Source: Planctomycetota bacterium (lineage in GTDB: Bacteria > Planctomycetota > Phycisphaerae > WQYP01). From it: 5,808 nucleotides of DNA. Positions 1 to 5,173 of the stretch are shown one piece after another. The DNA is taken from contig JAKAYZ010000184.1 in assembly GCA_021816165.1 (NCBI GenBank), positions 1-5,808 on the forward strand, given 5' to 3'. Below the pieces are notes generated by a model. That model was not told the origin of the DNA and ran no database searches. It worked only from the letters and a program-made list of their open reading frames with translations. Every line of letters starts with the position of its first letter. The stretch's first letter is position 1. The position numbers and the translations under genes are program-made.

Positions 1-1
1 C

Positions 2-298
2 GTTGATCCTGACCTCTCAGCCCTGAGCATCGCGGTGGGCGGAGGCCGGGTCAGCCACAACGTCGCCGAGCAGATGAAGGATATCAAGATGGCATGCGGT
101 GGGCTGGTGGAGCAGATCAACGACGGGCCGCAAACGGCGCCGTCAAAACGGCTTATCAACATCCTGCCTGGATATGACAAAGTCGCCTGGGGCGTGACTG
201 CGGCGGCGGATGTGCCGCTTGAAGCGCTCCGTGCTGGGTGCCCGTGGCTGAACTTATGGCTGGAAGAGCTTGAAGGCCTTGCAGGGGCTAGAACATGA
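2..298 (+). CDS. Unrecognised protein, C-terminal 98 residues (5' end outside window)
   Basis: An open frame runs from the window edge to a TGA at 296-298. It has no stop before the edge, so this is probably the 3' end of a longer gene; a GTG at 35 could also serve as a start, but upstream sequence is needed to decide. The peptide is soluble-looking, with no membrane segment or obvious catalytic motif. Distinctive parts are a glycine-rich AVGGGRVSHN segment near the start, a central RLINILPGYDKVAWG stretch, and a hydrophobic, Trp-rich end (CPWLNLWLEELEGLAG). I do not recognise the family and assign no function. The reading frame is supported by its ATGA overlap with the next gene, the same arrangement that links the following two genes. 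It is therefore likely a member of the same operon. It shows no methyltransferase motif, so it cannot be called the missing Mod subunit from what is visible. Confidence 0.7.
   Translation, partial: VDPDLSALSIAVGGGRVSHNVAEQMKDIKMACGGLVEQINDGPQTAPSKRLINILPGYDKVAWGVTAAADVPLEALRAGCPWLNLWLEELEGLAGART
283..287 (+). promoter_or_regulatory. Shine-Dalgarno-like AGGGG for the gene at 295
   Basis: AGGGG lies seven bases upstream of the ATG at 295, inside the end of the preceding gene. Together with the ATGA overlap it supports this ATG as a real start, with initiation probably aided by ribosomes finishing the upstream gene. Confidence 0.5.
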
Positions 299-642
299 AA
301 GGATCAACCAACCCAAGAGCGGTGCTGGCTGGGTCGAAGCCGGACTTCCATCGCCGGGCGGTACTTTGGCGATGGGTGCCCTCGGAGCGGGGAGCAGGGA
401 ACGTGGCGGATCTACGCCGTTGTTGCGGGCCTGCGCCACAGGATGCCGCCGTGTTGGCCGCATGGATGGACCGGCACCGCGAGGACACCAAGCAACGCAG
501 CGAGCACCGGGGCTATCAGCTGATATACATCAACGGCCCGGTTACCCTGCCGCAGCCGGCAGCTGAAATCCGCACCGTGCTGCCGGTTGAGCAGACCTTC
601 AAGGACCGGATGTTTGCCGGTGCGCATGGGGGTGCGGCATGA
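295..642 (+). CDS. Small unrecognised protein, 115 residues, coupled into the operon
   Basis: The ATG at 295 overlaps the previous stop as ATGA, and the TGA at 640-642 overlaps the next start in the same way. Two such junctions are the main evidence that this frame is translated. The product is basic and Arg/Ala-rich, with no signal peptide or membrane helix. Residues 15-41 (starting KPDFHRRAVLWRW) resemble the N-terminus of the Res-like protein encoded downstream (starting KPDFHCQMVLFQW): by eye, 12 of 27 positions are identical. A second segment, about residues 69-108, begins with an Arg/Glu-rich helix (HREDTKQRSEHRGYQ) and continues LIYINGPVTLP to a terminal FKDRMFA. I do not recognise a named family. 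It could be a small partner that shares an interaction surface with Res, or a remnant of a larger gene; the intact overlaps favour a functional gene. No function is assigned. Confidence 0.6.
   Translation: MKGSTNPRAVLAGSKPDFHRRAVLWRWVPSERGAGNVADLRRCCGPAPQDAAVLAAWMDRHREDTKQRSEHRGYQLIYINGPVTLPQPAAEIRTVLPVEQTFKDRMFAGAHGGAA
628..632 (+). promoter_or_regulatory. Weak Shine-Dalgarno-like G-run for the RhuM-family gene
   Basis: GGGGG lies six bases before the ATG at 639, within the end of the upstream gene. It is a weak ribosome-binding match, so translation of the RhuM-family gene probably depends partly on coupling through the ATGA overlap. Confidence 0.3.
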
Positions 643-1376
643 GCGGCGAGGGTATTCCAGCGAAGCCGGACGATTTTTTACTGTACCGGACGCAGGACGG
701 GCAGAGCCGCATCGAAGTTCGGGTTCAGGGCGAGGCCGTCTGGCTATCACGGAACCAGATGGCCGAGCTTTTTGGGCCCGGTAAGTCGGTGGTTTCGCGG
801 CCTATTGCGAATGTCTTTGAAGAAGGTGAATTGGCGCGTGAGTCAACTGTTGCAAATTTTGCAACAGTTCAATCAGAGTGTGCCAGGGCTGTTATCCGCG
901 ATGTGGAATATTTTAATCTGGACGTGATTATGTCGGTCGGCTATCGCGTTAAATCCTTGCGGGGCACGCAATTTCGCATCTGGGCGACGCAGCGGCTGCG
1001 GGAATACATCGTCAAAGGCGTTGCGATGGACGATGAGCGGCTCAAGCAGGCCGGCGGGGGCAGGTATTTCGATGAACTGCTGGGGGTGAACCGCAGGCCG
1101 ATGCAGATGCAGGACTGGGTTCAGAAGCTCGACGATTTTCTCAGGGTTAGCGAGCGGCAAATACCGGCCCATGCGGGGCATATCTGCCACGACCAGGCAA
1201 TGGCCAAAGCCCATGCGGAATTCGCGACGTTCCGCCAGTCGCAGGCCGGGCTGCCGGAACCGGTGGACCGGCATTTTGACGGGGCGGTGAATAAAGCCAG
1301 GAAGTTGGCGAAGCCCAGGCCCCCGGCTTCTCCGGCTAAACGACCGAAGGGCAGGAAGGAGGACGGCGAGCAATGA
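639..1376 (+). CDS. RhuM-family protein (virulence RhuM / PF13310-like), internally shortened
   Basis: The 245-residue product has the clear signature of the RhuM family, named from Salmonella SPI-3 and often found beside restriction-modification genes; its biochemical role is not established. Visible hallmarks are VWLSRNQMAELFG at residues 34-46, a helix-turn-helix-like region around 38-60 ending NVFEEGEL, YFNLDVIMSVGYRVKS at 91-106, and TQFRIWATQRLREYIVKG at 110-127. DDERLKQAGGGRYFDELL follows at 131-148. Family members are usually about 320-350 residues. Here the chain jumps from FDELL (144-148) almost directly to NRRPMQMQDW (151-160), which in relatives I recall lies more than 100 residues further on. 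The C-terminal block continues normally (KLDDFLRVSERQI, then HDQAMAKAHAEF), followed by a basic tail. The reading frame is preserved. P55, in SRPIANVF, sits where relatives commonly have His. Family membership is secure; whether the protein is active is not. Confidence 0.9.
   Translation: MSGEGIPAKPDDFLLYRTQDGQSRIEVRVQGEAVWLSRNQMAELFGPGKSVVSRPIANVFEEGELARESTVANFATVQSECARAVIRDVEYFNLDVIMSVGYRVKSLRGTQFRIWATQRLREYIVKGVAMDDERLKQAGGGRYFDELLGVNRRPMQMQDWVQKLDDFLRVSERQIPAHAGHICHDQAMAKAHAEFATFRQSQAGLPEPVDRHFDGAVNKARKLAKPRPPASPAKRPKGRKEDGEQ
845..869 (+). repeat. 25-base perfect palindrome inside the RhuM-family gene
   Basis: Two 12-base arms, AACTGTTGCAAA (845-856) and TTTGCAACAGTT (858-869), are exact reverse complements around a single central T. 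The block is AT-rich against a GC-rich background. It encodes residues 69-77 (STVANFATV) in the linker between the helix-turn-helix-like region and the FNLD block. As RNA it could form a stem of about 11 pairs with a 3-base loop; as DNA it is a symmetric candidate protein-binding site. The function is unknown, and coding constraint on this peptide may contribute. Confidence 0.75.
1356..1362 (+). promoter_or_regulatory. Strong Shine-Dalgarno AAGGAGG for the Res-like gene
   Basis: AAGGAGG, within the longer purine run AGGAAGGAGG beginning at 1353, ends ten bases before the ATG at 1373. It is the best ribosome-binding match in the window and fixes the start of the Res-like gene. It suggests that this gene is translated efficiently even without coupling. 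Confidence 0.7.
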
Positions 1377-4300
1377 GCAAGGCCGCGACCAGCCAGCCGC
1401 GCCGGCGCGCCAAGGGGCAGCCCAAGCCGGACTTTCATTGCCAGATGGTGCTGTTTCAGTGGGCGCTCTCGAAACTGGGCGTCCGCAGCCTGAAGGACTT
1501 CCGCGATCGTTTTCAACTTTTGCCGGATAGCGCGGAAGGCTTGGATGAACGCACCGGTATGCACCGGTTTTTTGAAGTTATCGCCGGCGCGTTGCCCACC
1601 GTCAACGATAGAAATGTTATCCCGCTGGACCGCCTGGCCGGCTACGAACAGAATATCCTTGAGCACACCCAAGCCATCAACGCCGCCCGGCTGCATCACG
1701 GCCAGCCGAAGATTGACTGGAAGTACCACCAGTATTTGGCGCTGCTGTTCACCGAATTCTTTCTGGATGCGTATTTTGACGATCCTGAAGCGCTGCGGGA
1801 CCAGATCAACGAGCAAATCGCCCGGCACAATGCTGACGCGCCCGAGGTGGACAGGGTGGCTTGCCTGCCGACCGAGGCTGTCGCCCGGGAACAGCTGGCC
1901 CGTCTGGCGTTCTGGTGCGCAACCGGCAGCGGCAAAACGCTGCTGATGCATGTGAACGTGAAGCAGTTCCGGCACTATCACCGGAGGGCTTGCAACACGG
2001 GCACCTGGCCGAAGCTGGACCAGATCATCTTGGTAACGCCCAACGATGGGCTAAGCGCCCAGCATGCGCTGGAGTTCACCCAGTCTGGATTTAACGTGGT
2101 AACGGTAGGCGAACAGGGCGTGGATGGTCTGTTCGCCGGGTTGGCGAAAAACGCGATCAAGATACTCTCGATCCATAAGTTTCAGGACGACCACGGGAAA
2201 ACGACGGTGGCAACTGAGGCGTTTGAGGGATGCAACCTGGTGCTGGTGGATGAAGGCCACCGTGGCGCCGGACGGGGTGAGGAAGGTAAGTGGCTGTCCC
2301 GCCGCGACCAACTTGCCAGGGGTGGGTTTTGCATCGAATATTCCGCCACGTTCAAGGAAGCCATTGGCAATGATGAGGCCATGCGCAACCGCTATGCCCA
2401 GTGCATCCTCTTTGATTACGCCTACCGCAGCTTCTACCGCGATGGGTATGGCAAAGACTTCACGATTTTGAATTTGGAGGATGATGCGAAGCAGAAGCGC
2501 TATTTGACGGCGGCGCTGCTGTTGTTCTATCAGCAGATTCGGGTTTGGAGCGACGGCGGCGACGCCATCAGGCCGTTTCAGGTGGAAAAACCGCTGTGGG
2601 TTTTTGTTGGGCACACGGTTGTCGGCAAGGCATCCACCACGGACGACAAGGTTTCCATTTCGGATGTGGTTGAGGTGCTGCTGTTTTTCAAAACTTTTCT
2701 GGCCGAGCCGAAGGATTCCATCAGGCTGATCCAGAGCTTGCTGGAAGAGGGATTCACCGATCAACACGGTCGGGATTTGCTGGCCCACCGGCTGCCGCAC
2801 CTGGATGTATCCGGCGAAAAAGCGACGCTGGCGCGGGACATCCACGCAGGAATCCTGCGCGACGTGTTTCATGCGCCGGGCGGCGGCACGCTGGCGGTGC
2901 AAATGCTTAGGGGGGCGAGCGGCGAATTGGCAGTGAAAGTCGGCGAGGGAGAACCGTTCGGCGTGGTGAACGTTGGTGATGCCGCGGCCGTGGCAGACGC
3001 ATGCGTCGAGCACGGTGTGGTGCGGCTGGAGGACGACCTGGGGCGCGACTCACTTTTTAACGGCATAGGCCGAGACGACAGCCCGGTTCATCTGCTGGTG
3101 GGTTCGCGCAAGTTTACCGAAGGGTGGAACTCCTGGCGCGTGTCGTCCATTGGCCTGATGCGGATGGGCAAGAGTGAGGGGACGCAGATTATTCAGCTTT
3201 TCGGCCGGGGCGTACGCCTGCGCGGCTACCGCATGGGCTTGCGGCGGTCAGCCGTGCTGGCGGAGAAGCCGCCGCCGCCAAGGAACCTCCGGCAGGTTGA
3301 AACACTGCAGGTATTTGGCGTCAAAGCCAGCTACATGAGCACCTTTCGTGATTGGATTTTCAGCGAAGTGCCGGAAGCCATGGAAAAACAGGTTTGGGAT
3401 CTGCCGGTCGTGAAGACCTTGCCGGAGCGGAAGCTCAAGACGCTGCGGCTCAGGGATGTCATTGACGGCGTGCAGGTCGAACGTGGCAGCGCTTTCCGCA
3501 GGCTGGGCCCGCTGGTGCGACTGCGCCCGCCGCAGGAGACGGCTCCAGAAGACGCATGGCTGCGCAGCCACAAGACACGGCTCAATTGGCTGCCGCGAAT
3601 CCGCGGCATCGCCGGCGCGGATCAGCAGATTACAGCCGCCATTGGCGAGGTTGGGGAGTCCCCGCACCAGATTTTGTCGCCGCTGCATGTTGCGCTGCTG
3701 GACATTGACGATTTACTGTTTGGCCTGGAAGCGTTCAAGGCGACGCGCGGGCTGGATCGGCTACATGCCGACAGGGCCGCCATCCGCAGCATGCTGCGGG
3801 CGAACGGCTGGTACGAGCTATCGGCTACTGCCGACGACATGCGCACCGACCGATACGAGAACCGGTCCCAGTGGCAACGGATGGCGCAGCAACTGATCAA
3901 CGCCTATGCCGAGCGGTTTTACCGGTTCGTGAGGGGCCGGTGGGAGGCACCGTACATTGAGGTCGCTGAGGTTGGGGATGCTGACTTGGAAGGCCAGGAC
4001 TACACCATCGAGACGACGGAGCTGGTGCAATCAGCAGAAGAGATCGAGGAGATTGCCAAGTTCGTTCAAGACCTGCGGGCCGCCCTGGAGGCCGATCCAT
4101 TCGCCAAGTGGAGCCAATGGAGCGGACGCTGGAGCACGGTTCCGTTTGCGGGACATTTGTACCAGCCGATTTTGTACGTCGGTAAAAACCTCCAGATCAA
4201 GATTAGCCCAATCCCACTGAATGAGCATGAGGCCCAGTTTGTGCGGGATTTGGCGGCTTGGTGCCGAGCCAAACCAGGGCGGGAAGTGTACCTGCTGCGT

Positions 4301-5173
4301 AATCAGGCCGTCACCGGCCTTGGCTTCTTCCAAGCGTCCAACTTCTTCCCTGATTTCCTGCTTTGGGTGCAGGCTGGCGAAAAGCAGCACCTGGCATTTG
4401 TTGACCCTAAGGGCCTGCTGCATTTTGACCCAGCCGACCCGAAGATTCAGTTTGCCGGACGCGACATCCCGCGGCTGCAACGGATTGTTGACGCACAGAG
4501 CGCGGGGCTGATCCTCCATGCGTTTATTCTGTCAAACACGCCGGTCGCAAGCCTTGGGTGGTCGAAAGGGGCAGGGGACCTGATGTCGAGAACGGAAATC
4601 GAGGGGCTAGGTGTCCTCTTTCAGGCCGATGATCCCAACGGGTACATTGAATCTCTGATGAGCCAAATCACCCTGCCGTCGGTGGTTCCGCCGGAGCCGC
4701 GAGTCAGGACTGGCCCGCAGCAGCAGGGGGATGGTGCCATCATGCTCAATGTATATGCCGCCCTGTATGTGGCCGGCGCTCCGGTAGAGATTGAAGTCCT
4801 GCGCCGCTTGCTGGTGCTAATGCTGAACGACGAACTCCGCCAGCGCTATTTGGGGGTCCATAGCGGGTCTTCGCTGGGAATTGCGAAAAGTTTGAGCGTG
4901 CCAAGGTTGCGGCGATTGTTGCGATCTAATCAGCGTTCCGGGAACCTTCTGGTGGATGGCGATGTCGACGGGGCCGCTCAAGTGAGCCCCAATCCCCTGC
5001 AGGCCCCAACGGTTGATGCCTTGAAAGCCGTCCCTAATCTTGGCATTAAGGCATTTAGCGCGGCCGGAGAAGCTATGCAGGCGCTCAAGGCCCTTCGCGG
5101 GCGGGAAAAAGAACTGGATGCTCAAATGACTGAGGTGACCGATGACATCCCAACAGATGCTTTTCAAAGATGA
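1373..5173 (+). CDS. Type III restriction Res-like DEAD/DEAH helicase-nuclease with C-terminal extension
   Basis: A 1266-residue cytoplasmic protein predicted to translocate on and cut DNA using ATP. The SF2 helicase motifs are complete and in order: Walker A ATGSGKT (183-189), motif Ia ILVTPN (219-224), motif II DEGH (293-296), motif III SATF (324-327), motif V region FTEGWNSWRVSS (581-592), and motif VI QLFGRGVR (608-615, arginine finger region). A PD-(D/E)XK-type nuclease motif follows: FFPDFLLW with P993-D994, then FVDPKG with D1011 and K1013. The N-terminal region (KPDFHCQMVLFQW, then KYHQYLALLFTEFFLD near 117-132) matches my memory of a large DEAD/DEAH family adjacent to type III Res rather than EcoP15I itself. 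Such proteins, as I recall, end soon after the VLFQxDDP motif, here 1081-1088. This one continues through a Pro/Gln-rich linker into about 150 extra residues. The start is set by AAGGAGG and the ATGA overlap. No frameshift or missing catalytic motif is seen. No Mod partner is visible in the window. Confidence 0.93.
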   Translation: MSKAATSQPRRRAKGQPKPDFHCQMVLFQWALSKLGVRSLKDFRDRFQLLPDSAEGLDERTGMHRFFEVIAGALPTVNDRNVIPLDRLAGYEQNILEHTQAINAARLHHGQPKIDWKYHQYLALLFTEFFLDAYFDDPEALRDQINEQIARHNADAPEVDRVACLPTEAVAREQLARLAFWCATGSGKTLLMHVNVKQFRHYHRRACNTGTWPKLDQIILVTPNDGLSAQHALEFTQSGFNVVTVGEQGVDGLFAGLAKNAIKILSIHKFQDDHGKTTVATEAFEGCNLVLVDEGHRGAGRGEEGKWLSRRDQLARGGFCIEYSATFKEAIGNDEAMRNRYAQCILFDYAYRSFYRDGYGKDFTILNLEDDAKQKRYLTAALLLFYQQIRVWSDGGDAIRPFQVEKPLWVFVGHTVVGKASTTDDKVSISDVVEVLLFFKTFLAEPKDSIRLIQSLLEEGFTDQHGRDLLAHRLPHLDVSGEKATLARDIHAGILRDVFHAPGGGTLAVQMLRGASGELAVKVGEGEPFGVVNVGDAAAVADACVEHGVVRLEDDLGRDSLFNGIGRDDSPVHLLVGSRKFTEGWNSWRVSSIGLMRMGKSEGTQIIQLFGRGVRLRGYRMGLRRSAVLAEKPPPPRNLRQVETLQVFGVKASYMSTFRDWIFSEVPEAMEKQVWDLPVVKTLPERKLKTLRLRDVIDGVQVERGSAFRRLGPLVRLRPPQETAPEDAWLRSHKTRLNWLPRIRGIAGADQQITAAIGEVGESPHQILSPLHVALLDIDDLLFGLEAFKATRGLDRLHADRAAIRSMLRANGWYELSATADDMRTDRYENRSQWQRMAQQLINAYAERFYRFVRGRWEAPYIEVAEVGDADLEGQDYTIETTELVQSAEEIEEIAKFVQDLRAALEADPFAKWSQWSGRWSTVPFAGHLYQPILYVGKNLQIKISPIPLNEHEAQFVRDLAAWCRAKPGREVYLLRNQAVTGLGFFQASNFFPDFLLWVQAGEKQHLAFVDPKGLLHFDPADPKIQFAGRDIPRLQRIVDAQSAGLILHAFILSNTPVASLGWSKGAGDLMSRTEIEGLGVLFQADDPNGYIESLMSQITLPSVVPPEPRVRTGPQQQGDGAIMLNVYAALYVAGAPVEIEVLRRLLVLMLNDELRQRYLGVHSGSSLGIAKSLSVPRLRRLLRSNQRSGNLLVDGDVDGAAQVSPNPLQAPTVDALKAVPNLGIKAFSAAGEAMQALKALRGREKELDAQMTEVTDDIPTDAFQR
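4349..4414 (+). other. PD-(D/E)XK nuclease motif region within the Res-like protein
   Basis: These codons (residues 993-1014) carry the paired nuclease signature: P993-D994 in a hydrophobic strand (FFPDFLLW), 16 residues, then FVDPKG with D1011 and K1013. The usual second half in type III Res enzymes is ExK; here it is DxK, which the (D/E)XK pattern allows. Both metal-binding acidic residues and the lysine are present, so the nuclease is predicted intact. Confidence 0.75.
4673..5170 (+). other. Extra C-terminal domain of the Res-like protein (residues 1101-1266)
   Basis: After VLFQADDP and a short helix, the protein enters a Pro/Gln-rich linker (about 1101-1118, including PPEPRVRTGPQQQG). 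It then has an alpha-helical-looking segment starting IMLNVYAALYVAG at 1123 and continuing with LRRLLVLMLNDELRQRYLG. A Leu/Arg-rich helix (SVPRLRRLLRSNQRSGNLLVDG) and a final charged segment (ALKALRGREKELDAQ) follow. I recognise no named domain. An M1124 codon (4742) begins this part, with a GGGGG run upstream. Its 3' end contains the start of the ATPase gene. The layout suggests a once-separate small protein fused to Res. Confidence 0.55.
5132..5137 (+). promoter_or_regulatory. Shine-Dalgarno-like GAGGTG for the ATPase gene
   Basis: GAGGTG lies four bases upstream of the ATG at 5142, inside the end of the Res-like gene. An in-frame TGA at 5136-5138 just precedes this ATG, making it the first possible ATG start. 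Its ribosome-binding match is better than that of the second in-frame ATG at 5157. Confidence 0.5.

Noticed and set aside
270..566. Plus-strand frame of 98 residues in another frame over the small gene
   Set aside because: It has no stop/start coupling to neighbours. The competing 295-642 frame is joined by ATGA at both ends.
663..671. AAGCCGGAC near the start of three genes (337, 663, 1424) as a repeated regulatory element
   Set aside because: The match beyond nine bases exists only between 337 and 1424, where it encodes similar peptides. The copy at 663 encodes KPD within a different context and is probably chance.
1545..1946. Plus-strand frame of 133 residues within the Res-like gene
   Set aside because: It is out of frame with the conserved helicase N-terminus and Walker A, and its Ser/Arg-rich product is typical of a shifted frame.
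1121..1981. Minus-strand open frame (286 residues) across the RhuM/Res junction
   Set aside because: It overlaps two genes identified by conserved motifs on the other strand, and its translation is low-complexity with no domain.
2051..3013. Long minus-strand open frame (320 residues) opposite the helicase domain
   Set aside because: It lies entirely antisense to the well-supported helicase motifs. Its product shows no recognisable motif, and long antisense frames are expected in GC-rich coding DNA.
5157..5159. Alternative ATPase start at the second in-frame ATG
   Set aside because: It lacks a purine-rich site upstream (CCAACAG), whereas the ATG at 5142 has GAGGTG just before it. It cannot be wholly excluded.
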